Shown one piece after another: positions 1 to 10,800 of a DNA stretch of 32,296 nt (the stretch's first letter is position 1; each line of letters begins with the position of its first letter). The position numbers were made by a program, and so were the translations under genes. Source of the DNA: Rhizobium sp. ASV8. Its GTDB lineage: Bacteria; Pseudomonadota; Alphaproteobacteria; Rhizobiales; Rhizobiaceae. Below the pieces are notes generated by a model. The model was not told the DNA's origin. It saw only the letters and a list, made by a program, of their open reading frames with translations, and did no database searches. The stretch covers positions 1 to 32,296 of the forward strand of contig NZ_JAELUG010000084.1 in NCBI RefSeq assembly GCF_016429255.1, written 5' to 3'.

Positions 1-687
1 GACGTCATCGATGTCTGGAGTTGGCGGCTGGACATTTCGCCGCCCGACCTCGACATGCCCGTTGCGCTGTTGTCCCCCGACGAATGCGCGCGGGCAGGAC
101 GGTTTGTTCATGACCGTGACATACACCGCTTCATCATTGCCAGGAGCAGGATGCGGCTGATTTTGGCCCGATATCTCGGGCTGTCGCCGCAATCGATCCG
201 CTTCAGCTACAGTGAGAACGGAAAGCCCTACGTGTCGGATGCCGGAGCCTCGCCGGTTCACTTTAACCTCACCCATAGCGCAGATCTCGCGATGCTCGCC
301 GTTTCCGATCGCTATGAGCTCGGCATCGATATCGAGGAGATGCGCGTCCTGAAGGAGGATATCGCCAAATGGTTCTTTTCCCGCAGCGAATGTGAAACGC
401 TAAATGCCCTGCCGCCGGAAGACTACCTTGACGGCTTCTATCGCTGCTGGACGCGCAAGGAGGCTTTTGTGAAGGCGCATGGCGCCGGATTGTCGTTGCC
501 GCTGGATAGTTTCGACATGATCTTTGACCGGTTACATGAGCCGCGATTGCATCGCTTCGAAGGACATCCTGATGCGCCCGAAAACTGGGCCGTTCTGGAG
601 CTTGCCGTACCCGTCAATTTCGCTGGCGCGGTCGTTGCGTCCACGGGTGGCCACAGGGTTCATCTGCGCTATCGCGACGCACCATAG
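1..687 (+). CDS. 4'-phosphopantetheinyl transferase, Sfp type (5' end cut by window)
   Basis: This enzyme moves phosphopantetheine from CoA to the conserved Ser of carrier domains, activating the ACP and PCPs of the neighbouring megasynthases. The frame is open from base 1 (DVIDVWSWRLDISPP...), so the gene very probably starts before the window; the first in-frame ATG is at 55. Family motifs are clear: YSENGKPYV and HFNLTHS in the first half, the metal-binding GIDIEE near 322-339, and WTRKEAFVKAHG near 448-483, which is the W..KEA signature. The visible 228 codons are close to the usual 220-240 residues. It converges on the last gene of the minus-strand NRPS operon, leaving one base between the stop codons. 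The location beside the synthases suggests it is their dedicated activator. The family call is very secure; the dedicated role is inferred. Confidence 0.93.
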   Translation, partial: DVIDVWSWRLDISPPDLDMPVALLSPDECARAGRFVHDRDIHRFIIARSRMRLILARYLGLSPQSIRFSYSENGKPYVSDAGASPVHFNLTHSADLAMLAVSDRYELGIDIEEMRVLKEDIAKWFFSRSECETLNALPPEDYLDGFYRCWTRKEAFVKAHGAGLSLPLDSFDMIFDRLHEPRLHRFEGHPDAPENWAVLELAVPVNFAGAVVASTGGHRVHLRYRDAP

Positions 688-688
688 C

Positions 689-2290
689 TCAGATGGTCAA
701 TCTGGCGTCGAGGATATAGCGTCCGCCGGACTCGTCGAAATGGTGGCAACCGAGCAGCCCCGACTTGAAGGAAGGGGTTATGGTGCGAATGCACCGTTCG
801 CGATACTCTGTGTGCGAGAGCGCCTCGATCTCCATGATATTCAGCCCATAGCCATATATGCCGTGAGCATTTCTCTGCGAAGGTCGCAGGAGCCGGCCGC
901 ATCGCGCGAAGATACGGCCGGCTCCTCGAGCCTCCGTACTGCCGATGACAACCGGATTGTGCTTGTGCGGCTTGATGCCGGTCAATTCCGGTCCGTCGAC
1001 TTCGAACAGATAGAGTTCGCTGCAATGGTCTTCGTAAGCATGGAAATCAGACAGGTTGGTGAAAAGCCACCATTTGCCGTCATGCTGAATGAGAACGCTA
1101 TCGGCTGGCGATTGCCCTTCAAAGGCCGTCGCATAAAGCTCCCATTTCAACGGGAACTGGCGGCAGCGCCAGACCTCCAGCCGTCGTGCCTGATGCGTTT
1201 CCGGTATCATGAAGATCTGGTCGCCGTCGCGAAATATATAGGGATAGGAAAGGTGATAGGGTCGCTCCAACGCGACGCCGAGCGGCTGAACCAGATCTCC
1301 GTTGAAATGGCCGACGGCAATATGGGCCTTGCGGTCGCCGCGGGCGTAGTTCTCATAGAAAAGATAGCATTTATCCTCGTGCTGAAAGAGAAACGGGTCG
1401 GCCTTGATGCTGGCATCCGAAGGAGGAATCTCGATTGCCTTGCTCGGATCGAAATCACAGATCTGGCCTTGGCCGGTATAGAGCGTCCAAAGAGCGGAAT
1501 CGGCTCGGAGCCTAGCTTTGATCGACCTGTATGCCTTGGTCGACATCGTTCCGGCGACGATGGAGCCGTAACGCAGGAGATTGCCAAGTGACGGCACTCG
1601 CCGTTCGGAACGATCAACAAAAGCCGTTGGCGAAAATTGTCTGCTATCCGCCAGTCGTGTCAGTTCGCGAATGACCAGCGTCACGCTTCGCTCCCGCACG
1701 AAAGCGCTCAATCTCGCCGCGCTAGGCTTGATGTTGAATGCCGCCCGCGCAATTTCAAGCCGCTCGGCCTTGCTGCCGCATTTCGCGTAAAGGATCAGAT
1801 CCGCGGTGGACGCGCGAGCAAGAACCTCGGCATAGCCGAACCAATCGACATTTGAGGATCGCTGATCGGAGAAGTTGAAGGCCCATTCCCCGAATGGCAA
1901 TGCGGCGATCGCATCGTCGGACAGGCCCTTCGGAATGGTGCGGATGACAAGGTCGAGCTTCAGGCGCCGCAGCGAATCGGCGGTAACATTGTCGACGATG
2001 CGAGTCGTATCGCCACCGGCGTCGTAGCAATCGATGAAGTGGCGACGGCTGCTGAATTGCTTCGGTGCGTAGGCAGGCTGGCGGGCAAACGCCTTTGCTT
2101 CCAATCGCGCGCTCCACGCAAGCAGTTTCGACGGTTTCGGCTCCGCAAATGGTACGGGATGGGTAAAGACTGCGGCGAGCTCCAGCCGTGACGCTGCCAG
2201 AATTCGATCCAGGATCATGAGCTCCCAGTTCTCGAGCTTATGTCCGCGCGCGACAAGTATGCCGACCTTCAATGGCTTGGTTGTGTTCAT
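689..2290 (-). CDS. Two-domain protein: formyltransferase-like N-terminus plus GH43-like beta-propeller
   Basis: About 533 residues. Residues 1 to about 220 resemble the formyltransferase fold (KVGILVARGHKLENWE at the start, then DLVIRTIPKGLSDD and EWAFNFSDQ). The usual Asn-x-His of catalytic formyltransferases reads NFS here, so formyl transfer is doubtful. The remainder has propeller-blade repeats: KADPFLFQHEDKCYLFYE, HLSYPYIFRDGDQIFMIPE and GKWWLFTN. This layout recalls bacterial proteins annotated as formyltransferase or glucosamine inositolphosphorylceramide transferase family, often found in glycan loci. I chose the start at 2290 because an AGGGGGGAG Shine-Dalgarno lies just upstream. 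An earlier ATG at 2329 would add 13 residues but has only a weak site. It follows the termination NRPS gene by 48 bases, so it is probably the last gene of the operon. A tailoring or glycosyl-transfer role on the peptide is possible, not shown. Confidence 0.72.
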   Translation of the reverse strand: MNTTKPLKVGILVARGHKLENWELMILDRILAASRLELAAVFTHPVPFAEPKPSKLLAWSARLEAKAFARQPAYAPKQFSSRRHFIDCYDAGGDTTRIVDNVTADSLRRLKLDLVIRTIPKGLSDDAIAALPFGEWAFNFSDQRSSNVDWFGYAEVLARASTADLILYAKCGSKAERLEIARAAFNIKPSAARLSAFVRERSVTLVIRELTRLADSRQFSPTAFVDRSERRVPSLGNLLRYGSIVAGTMSTKAYRSIKARLRADSALWTLYTGQGQICDFDPSKAIEIPPSDASIKADPFLFQHEDKCYLFYENYARGDRKAHIAVGHFNGDLVQPLGVALERPYHLSYPYIFRDGDQIFMIPETHQARRLEVWRCRQFPLKWELYATAFEGQSPADSVLIQHDGKWWLFTNLSDFHAYEDHCSELYLFEVDGPELTGIKPHKHNPVVIGSTEARGAGRIFARCGRLLRPSQRNAHGIYGYGLNIMEIEALSHTEYRERCIRTITPSFKSGLLGCHHFDESGGRYILDARLTI

Positions 2291-2338
2291 AGCCGCTCCC
2301 CCCTGTGGCTTGGCTTCCTTCAGGCTCATGCGATGGCC

Positions 2339-4822
2339 CTAACTGCCGGCGAGTTCTCCCGAAAGCGTTGACGCAAGCTCGCGGATACCGTTGCTGGTCA
2401 GTGAGTCCTCGTGCCAGCCGTCAATGTCGACCACCTTGCAGTCGTCCGCGATTGCGTCACCCCATCCGAACCGCAGCTTGCGCGCTCGAGGATGGGTCGC
2501 GCGGCTTCGGATCAGAATTGTTGCGGGATCTTTGGTTTGCGGTGGCTGGTAGTGGCGCGCCGCCGCCACCAGCAACTTGGTGACGGATTCGTTTGTTTCT
2601 TCTTCTTGCGAGTATTGCCCTGCCTTGATGCGGAAGATCCTGAGGAGAGACAGGGAAATTTCGAACTCCTTGAGATAGTCGATCAGCGCGATGCGCCGGG
2701 ACAGCAGCTTCTTCGTGAAGTAGACGAGACGTTTGCGCCGTCGTTCCCGCCGCCATTTCGCCTGCTCCCGCTTTGGCAAGGATGCGAAATAACCAGGAGC
2801 CCACGCGTCGATAACTGCCGTGGCGCTGACGTCTATTCCCCTTTCGCGCAATTGTCGGCTGACCTCCATGGCAAGAATGCCGTTGACGCATAGTCCGACA
2901 ATGGCCACCCGGCCGTTCGCTTTGTCGATCTGCATCGCATCTATCGCGTAAGTAGCGATGTCCTCGATGCTCAGGCGAGCGAGGCCGCTATCGAGATCAG
3001 CATGAAACATGTTGACATTGTATACCGAGATGGCGTCTGGCAGCTCATTGGCAAGGCGATAATACAAGAGCGGATGGTTGAGCGTATAGACGACGCCGTT
3101 TCCCGTGCCATGTTTACAGGTGATCAGATCCCACGGATTTACGGCTTTTTGCCGGGGCGGCGATGCCGCATCGACATTGAGAATCGACGCTGCAAAGCCT
3201 GCAAACGTCGGCTGCTTGAATAGAAGCTGCAATGTCGGTGTTGCATCGAATCTTGCGCGAGTTTCCGATAGTAGCCGGAGCGCGAGGAGGGAGTGACCGC
3301 CGAGCGCGAAAAAATCATCATCCGGACGTATTTGCGGAACCTGTAGGATCTCCTTCCAGAGCTCAGCAAGCGCCTCCATCCGCGTATCCGACTGCGGTGT
3401 CTTTGCGACGGCGCCATCCAGCGACGCAATCTCGGCGGCAGCTGCCAGGTGTCGTTCCGGCGCAACGAGCGAAGAAAGCGGCGCCTCAGGGTGATCGAGA
3501 GCGATTTCATAGGCATTCCTCAACAATTGTAGAAGGCTCTCGATCGTGCTGGCCTCGAAAAGGTCGGCATTGTACTCGATCGACATGCGCCAACCGGTCG
3601 GGCGGCCGATCATGATGAAGTTCAGATCATAGATGACCCCCGGTGACTGCGAAGGTGAACTGATCAGCTCGAACTCGCCGTAGCGGCGGTCTTCCAGAAA
3701 TGCCTTCTGCAGATTGAAGTTGACCGAGATCAACGGATTGCGCGCGGGATCGCGCACGGGGTTGATGAGTTCCACCAGCTTGTTGAATGGCATGCGCTGA
3801 TGGTTCAAGGCACCTTCGATGATCGCACTGACGGATTTGATGTGTTCCGCAAAACTGACATCCGCGCCGAAGTCGAACCGCAGCACCAGGTTGTTGATGA
3901 AGACCCCGATCATGTCTTCCAGGTCACTATGCTCGCGGCCGGCAATTTGTGAGCCGAACAGGACGGTGGGAGCCCCGGTCAAACGATGGAGGACCGCGCT
4001 CAGGACCGCCGCTCCGAAGCTGTATTGGGAAACGCAGTGCGCGCGGGCTGCCGCATCCAGCCGATCGGTGAAGGCGGCAGGCTGGTTGACCGAAAGGATG
4101 TCGCCGCGATTGGTCTTGACCTGGCCGCGGGGATGGTCCGGCATGACTTCGAAATAGGGTGCGCCCTGCAATCTTTCGCGCCAGAAGACCTTCTCCGTCT
4201 CGAAGCCGTAACTTTGGAGATACTCCTGCTGCCAAAGGGCGTAATCGCCATATTGCAACGGCAGTTCAGGGAGGGTCGGCGCGCGCCCTGCATCCATTGC
4301 CGCCGCTATTTCGCCGATCTCGCGTCCGAGCACGCGAATGGACCAGCCATCGAAGCAGCTCTGGTGGGCGGTGATCAACAAAACACCCCGATCGTTTTCG
4401 GCCATCAGCAGCGTGACGCGAAACAGGCAGGCCGTGCTAAGATCGAAGGGGGCTTGCGCTGTTTCCTCGCCGATTGACAGGATCCTCGACTGGCGCTGTT
4501 CCGGCGGCATACCGCGCAGATCGATCACGGGCATCTTGAAGTTGACGTCGCTCAAGGCTTGCTGGAACGGCCGCCCGCCTTTCTCGACGAACCTTGTGCG
4601 AAGTATTTCATGCCTTTGAATGGCCTTTCTGAAGGCGGCTTCAAGGGTCGAGGCCTTGAAGGTCCCTCGGATTTCCCATCGGACAGCGACATTCAGGGCG
4701 GGATTGCCGGGATTGAGCTGATCGAGAATCCAGCAGCGCAGCTGCGTCTGTGTACAGGGAAACTCTCCGATGATCTGCGGTTCGGCAACCGAACCGCTCA
4801 GACTGCTGTCAATTGTATTCAT
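2339..4822 (-). CDS. NRPS termination protein, C-PCP-TE, with atypical C and TE catalytic motifs
   Basis: 827 residues. The order is a condensation domain (about 20-455), a PCP (about 480-550; LGGHSL, Ser511) and an alpha/beta-hydrolase thioesterase (about 565-825). There is no adenylation domain, so this PCP must be loaded in trans, accept the chain only, or stay empty. The condensation core motif HHxxxDG reads HQSCFDG at residues 153-159; the second, catalytic His is Gln. The fold otherwise looks complete (DYALWQQEYL, RxxxExxxMIGVFIN-type region, NPLISVNFNLQ). The thioesterase nucleophile elbow is GLCVNG, with Cys645 where Ser is usual; Asp672 (VIDAWAP) and His804 (GWHED) complete a Cys-Asp-His triad. 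The first codon overlaps the end of the large synthase by four bases (ATGA), so translation is likely coupled. It should condense, transfer or release the peptide made by the upstream proteins. Domain calls are firm; the reaction of this unusual module is open. Confidence 0.93.
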   Translation of the reverse strand: MNTIDSSLSGSVAEPQIIGEFPCTQTQLRCWILDQLNPGNPALNVAVRWEIRGTFKASTLEAAFRKAIQRHEILRTRFVEKGGRPFQQALSDVNFKMPVIDLRGMPPEQRQSRILSIGEETAQAPFDLSTACLFRVTLLMAENDRGVLLITAHQSCFDGWSIRVLGREIGEIAAAMDAGRAPTLPELPLQYGDYALWQQEYLQSYGFETEKVFWRERLQGAPYFEVMPDHPRGQVKTNRGDILSVNQPAAFTDRLDAAARAHCVSQYSFGAAVLSAVLHRLTGAPTVLFGSQIAGREHSDLEDMIGVFINNLVLRFDFGADVSFAEHIKSVSAIIEGALNHQRMPFNKLVELINPVRDPARNPLISVNFNLQKAFLEDRRYGEFELISSPSQSPGVIYDLNFIMIGRPTGWRMSIEYNADLFEASTIESLLQLLRNAYEIALDHPEAPLSSLVAPERHLAAAAEIASLDGAVAKTPQSDTRMEALAELWKEILQVPQIRPDDDFFALGGHSLLALRLLSETRARFDATPTLQLLFKQPTFAGFAASILNVDAASPPRQKAVNPWDLITCKHGTGNGVVYTLNHPLLYYRLANELPDAISVYNVNMFHADLDSGLARLSIEDIATYAIDAMQIDKANGRVAIVGLCVNGILAMEVSRQLRERGIDVSATAVIDAWAPGYFASLPKREQAKWRRERRRKRLVYFTKKLLSRRIALIDYLKEFEISLSLLRIFRIKAGQYSQEEETNESVTKLLVAAARHYQPPQTKDPATILIRSRATHPRARKLRFGWGDAIADDCKVVDIDGWHEDSLTSNGIRELASTLSGELAGS

Positions 4823-7800
4823 GTGGTTGCCCCCAGGCTGCGGCGTGCGCCGTTACGAAAATCTCGCAATGATGGTACGTGAAGTTGAACGGGGTCGGAC
4901 GGAGCGTCTGTCTGGCTCTCGGCAAAGGTCGCGAGAGCACCGATCGTCGGATGACGTAGCAAATGCTTTGCTTCCAGCGGCAGGCCGCTGTCACGCATCC
5001 GCGCGGCAATGCGGAATATGGCAAGCGAATCTGCTCCGAGCGCATAGAGATTGTCATCGACGCCGATATCGCCGAGATTGAGAACGTCCTGCCAGATCGC
5101 GAGCAGGCGCTGTTCCATCTCTGTCTTTGGCTCGAGCTTTGCCGGCGCGGCTTCGCGTTGAGGCACGCCGCGTTGCTCCAGGGCTTTGCGGTCGAGCTTG
5201 CCGTTCGCGGTGTGGGGCAACTCGGACTCGATAACCCAGAAGCTCGGCACCATATGTCCGGGCAGGCTGGCTTTCGCGTGCGCGGCAACGGTTGCGATGG
5301 ACACTTCCTTGCCGCCTGCATTTTGCAGGATGTAGCAGACGAGCGAGCGATCGCCCTTGGCGTTTTCTGCAACCACGGTGGCGCATTGACGGACACCTTC
5401 CGCCTTTGAGATTACGGCTTCTATATCGCCGAGCTCGATGCGGAACCCTCGCAATTTGATCTGCTGGTCGCGCCGCCCAAGCAATTGCAGCGAGCCATCT
5501 GCAAGCCGCCGGCCGACATCGCCGGTCTTGTAGAGGCGCATTGGTCTGCCGGTTGCAAAGCAATGTGGAGCAAAGGCCTTTTCCGTAAGGTCGAGACGAT
5601 CGAAGTAGCCTTCCGCCAGACCATCCCCGCCGATATAGAGTTCGCCGACCACACCGATCGGTGCAATAGCCTCGCTTTGATCGAGGATGAAGAGCTTCGT
5701 ATTGGCAATCGGATGTCCGATCGTGATTGGCTGATCCGCATCCGTGATGCGTTGCAGCGACGACCAGATCGTCGTTTCCGTCGGACCGTACATGTTCCAG
5801 AGCTCACCGCCAACGGTCAGCAGCGAGCGTGCGAGTTCCTTGGGCAAGGGTTCGCCGCCGCAGAGCATCTTCATCGCCGGCTTGTCCTTCAGGCCGGCTT
5901 CGACCAGCATCTGCCAGAGCGTCGGCGTGGCCTGCAGCACCGTGGCATCATGGTCGCCAATGAGCTTGACAAGCGCAAAGCCGTCCTGGACCTCGCCGCG
6001 GCTCGCAATCACCACTTTCCCACCCGATATCAGCGGCAGGTAAAGCTCCAGGCCGGCGATGTCGAATGAGATCGTCGTCACGGCGATAAGTGTGTCCTTG
6101 GCGTTGAAGCCTGGTTCCTTGGCCATGGAGAGGAGGAAGTTTGTCAGGGACCGGTGCGACACTTCGACCCCCTTCGGCATGCCGGTCGAACCGGAGGTGA
6201 AGATGATGTAGGCGGATGCCGTCGTGTCGATCGGCAAGGATTTCAAAGGCTGCCCCGTCATCGAGCTGATAGCCTTTGCATCCTGATCGAGCCGGATGAC
6301 AGGGGTATCAGGCGCCGCAAGGCGAGCCATGGCGTCGCTGTCGCAGACAAGGCCGCCGACGCGGGCAATATCCAGGGTCTGTTGCAGGCGCGGCTCCGGA
6401 TGCGCTGGATCCATCGGGACGTAGGTGTGTCCTGCCTTCATCACCGCGAGAAGGGTGACGATCATTCCGAGCGAGCGCTCTACCAGGATTGCGATGCGCT
6501 GGCCGGGGTCGGGAAGCGCCATCTGGAGATAGAGAGCCAACTGGTTCGAGCGTGTTTCCAACTCTGCATATGTCATCGCCTGGCCGTCAAACTCAACGGC
6601 GACCGCATTCGGTTGCGCTGCCGCCCGCTTGGAAAAAAGCGTGAAGACGAATTGATCGTGATCGTAAGGTACCGCCGTATGATTGAGCGTGTCGATCAGC
6701 CAGGATTTCTCCTCGCTAGACAGCAAGGACAGCTCGCCGATCTTTCGATCCATGTCCTTGGCGAGTGTGGCGGCGAGCGTTGAGAAATGGCCAATCCATC
6801 GCTCGACCGTCGCGCGGTCGAAGACGTCGGCATTGTAGTCGACGTCGATGCGAATGTGATCGGCCGCTTCGATCATGTTGAAGAACAGGTCGAAGTTGGA
6901 GAAAGCCTTGGCGTTCGGCTCCATGGTCGGTTTGAGGTCGCCGAAAGACGATCCGCCGGCCATCCGTTCGAGATTGAACTGGATTTCGGTCAGGGGCAGG
7001 CGGCGCGGATCGCGTTTGGCATCCAGTTTGTGGACGAGCGTGCCGTAGGTGTAGTCCTGATGCTCGAAGGCCTGGAAGACAAGCTGCTGGGTTGCCTTCA
7101 GATGCGCGGCAAACGGCTCCGTCAGCGGAACTGCCTGGCGCAGCGGCAATAGGTTGACGCAATGGCCAACCAGAATCTGGCCATCAAGCAGGCTCTGGCC
7201 GGCGGAGGGAATGGCGATGACGATATCGTCCTGGCCGGACAGTCGCGATACCATCACCTGCAGCGTCGCCAGCAGGGTGGAAAATAGCGTGGCGCCGGAT
7301 TTTGCCCCCTTCTTCTTCAGCGTCTTATAGACATCGGCATCGATATAACCGGTGCAGCTTCCGCCTGCGAAACTGCGGTATTCCGGCCGCGGCCGGTCGA
7401 GGGGCAGGTCGGGAAGGTCCGGAATCGATTTGAATTGATCGAGCCAGAACTGTTCCGTCGCTTGCGACTTTTCCGGTCTGGGCGACAGATCGGTCGCGTA
7501 AGTGGCAAAGGAGAGGGCAGGCTGAAGTTCCGGCACGGTGCCGGCCCTGAAGGCTGCATAGGCCGTCGCAAATTCTTCGACGAAGGTGTTGATCGACCAG
7601 CCGTCGCAGATGATGTGATGGGCTGTGAAGACCAGGACATGCTTGTCAGCCGACAACTTCACGATGCTTGCACGCACAAGCGGACCATTGATCAGGTCGA
7701 AGGGCGTACGGGCTTCGTCATCCTTAAGATCGGCAAGACCCTTTTCATCGAGGCCTTCGACAACAGGCAGATCGAGCTTGAAGTCCGGGATGAACTGGAA

Positions 7801-10800
7801 ATGTTCGCCGTTGCGGTCAAAGCGGATGTGCAGGGCGTCATGGCGGGAGACTACGGTGTCAAAGGCCTTCCTGATGGCTGTTTCATCGAGTACTCCCTCA
7901 AGCGTCAGCGAAAAGGACTCGTTGAATGAGCAGGAGGCTTCGTCTCCCGCTTGGGCTGCAAGCCATATTTCCGTTTGTGCTTCGGTCAGAGGCGCTGATT
8001 GAGGCTTGGCGATAGCGGCCGGCATCTGCATCTGGGAAGGGGATACGGGTGGCTGCTCTTTGGCCGTGAATATGCCGGCTGATTGCATGGCGTCGAGACT
8101 GTCGCGGAACGCCTTTGCGATCAGGCGGAAGTCGTCCTCGCTATGCGCCGTCGTCAGGAAGCAGGGATAGCCATCCTGTATGTGAACGCCATTCAGCCGC
8201 ATCTGGGCATAGAACAGGGCTCCGAGCGCATCCTGGCTCGAGAAGTCCGTGGCAAACCAACTCTTATAGCCGTGAACGACATCCGCAATGCCGCGGCTGG
8301 AAAGGTCAGCCTTTATTTCAGCGACCAACGCTTGCGTACGTTCTGCCACGCGGTCGTAAAGGGCGGATCCGTCACCTCTGATGTGATGCAGCACGGCGTT
8401 GGCGGCTGCCAGCGTCAGCGGATGACGCACGAAAGTGCCGGCAAAGAAAGTGGGCGCAGTCATGGGGACGGAGGCGTCACCATAGGACCAATAGCCGCCA
8501 TCGAGCGCGTCCATGAAGCGGGCATCGCCAACCAGCACACCGATGGGCATTCCGCCACCGACGACCTTGCCATAGGTCGCCATGTCACCCTTGATGCCCC
8601 AGATTGCCTGCATGCCGCCCGGATCGACGCGGAAGCCGGTGACGACTTCATCGAAGACAAGCGCGAATTCCGATTTGGTGGCGATATCTCGCAGCTCGAG
8701 GACAAATTCGCGCGGTTGCAGCTCCGGATGGCGGCTCTGGATCGGCTCGATGATAACGGCTGCGATTTCGGTGGCGTTGGCGCGGATGAAGTCGAGGCTT
8801 TCCGGTGCGCCGTAGCGCAGCACCGTCATGTTGGACACGGAAGCCATAGGAATGCCAGAGGCAACCGGCAGGGCGATCGGTTTATCGGCACGATTGCGGC
8901 CCTTGACCAGGACTTCGTCGAATTGACCGTGATAGTCATTGGCGAAAACCACGACGCGGTCGCGGCCGGTGACCGCACGGGCAATCCGCATTGCAGCCAT
9001 GACAGCTTCCGAGCCGGTATTGCAGAATGTCACCCGTTCATGGCCGGTCATCTCTGCAATCATCTTGGCGACATCGCCGGCAAGCGGCGTCTGAGGGCCG
9101 ATGGCAAAGCCGCGATCTGCCTGCTCCTTGACGGCATCGATGACGAAGTCGGGCGCATGCCCGAAGGCTGTCTGGCCGAAACCATTGACGAGGTCGACAT
9201 ACTGGTTGCCGTCAACATCCCAGATATAGGCGCCCTTGGAATGGTCGCAGACGATCGGGAACACCATCTCTTTCCAATCGGCCCTGAAGCCCGATGCCGA
9301 GCGGGGATCGGCGAGGTGGCGGCGATGCTCTTGAGTAAAGGTCTTGGATCTGGCGTTCTTGGTCTCGTATGCCTTGGTAAGATTGGCGATGAAATCCAGT
9401 TTGGCGGGTGAAATTTCCGCCGCCATGCTCTTGGCGTTCGGGCGATAGAGCTTGATGCGCTCAGTGCCGAAATCGCTGTCCGCAGATGCCGCCGAAGCCG
9501 GCTGGGTTGGCGTTGGCTGGACGGGTGCCGGCTGCGCCGGAGCCGGAGCTGCGGGGGTTGCGACGGGCCTTGCCTGCGATGTTGGAGTGCCGCCCTGCAT
9601 GGTTTGCAGCATGAGCAGCTGCTGCGAAAACAGCGACTGTGCCATCTGAATCTGAGACTGCATCACGGTAGCAAGATCCGATGTTGCTGCCGGCATCGAT
9701 ACGGCTTGCGGCGATGACGCTGCGATTGCTGACGGTACGGGTTGTGTCGCGGCGGCCATCGGCATGGCGGCGAGTGGAACGGCTTGTACAGCCGGTTCTG
9801 CAGCCTTCATTATGTCCGCCGGCATTTGCCGGTCGAGATGGGCCGCGAGATCGGCGACGGAGGGTATGTCGCTCAGCAATTCCCGGAAGGAAATCTTGAC
9901 CTTGAAATCCTTCTCAATGCGTTGGGCGAATTGGCCGACAAACAGCGAGTCGAAGCCAAGCTCCAGGAATGTTGCCGTCCGTTCGTCCGGCCCGAGCGTT
10001 TCGCCCGACATGTCACTGAGCAATGTCAGAAGCGCTGTTTCCAATTGTGGCAGTCGGTTGGGGACCGAGATTGATGCTGCAACGTTCATCGCTGGTTTCT
10101 CCTCGGTGAGGTTGACGTCAGAGACAAAGGGGGTGGTGGGAAGGTGAGTAATCGGTTCTGCGTCGGCCCGCATGGTCGCGGAGCGGCGTGCAGATGGAGG
10201 AGCATCGATCCAATGACGCTGCCGCTGGAAAGGATAGGTTGGCAGTGGCAATCGCCGCTGTGCCGCCGCGGGAAGAGCCGGCCAGGTGGGACGGCAGCCC
10301 GCCATCCATAATTTGCCATGCGCTTCCGCAAGCGTTGCGGCCGCTGCAGATGCGCGATCATGTTCGGGCAGGGACTGTACGACGGCGGTAAGACCATCCC
10401 GCGCGATCGTCTGCGCAGCAAAGACCGACAATGTACGCCCTGGTCCCACCTCGAGAAGAACCGGCTTGCGATCACGGCAAAGCGTGGCGAGCCCATCGGC
10501 GAAACGCACGGCATCGCGGCAATGCATGGCCCAATAGTCCGGCGATGTCGCCAATTCCGCCGTCTGCCAATCGCCCGTGACGCCGGAGATGAACGGTATA
10601 GTCGCGGTACCGTAGGTGACCTTCTCCGTCTCCTGCCGTAGCGCCTGCGCCGCATCGTTCATCATGGCAGAATGAAACGCATGTGAGGTGTGCAGTCGAC
10701 TGAAAGCGATCTCGGCTTCAGACAGCGCTGCGCAAACCTTATCGATATCGGCAAACGGACCGGAGATGACGCAGAGCTTCGGAGCATTGATTGCCGCGAT

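Noticed and set aside
524..1591. Long plus-strand open frame opposite the propeller-protein gene
   Set aside because: Its translation shows no domain, it runs antisense through a protein with clear motifs, and G+C-rich genes often leave open frames on the opposite strand.
689..2290. N-formylation of the peptide, as in linear gramicidin
   Set aside because: The Asn-x-His of formyltransferases is not seen (NFS in its place), so a formylation claim is not supported.
8083..9411. 442-codon plus-strand open frame
   Set aside because: It is antisense to the aminotransferase domain, whose catalytic motifs are intact, and its translation is His/Arg/Asp-rich without any family pattern.
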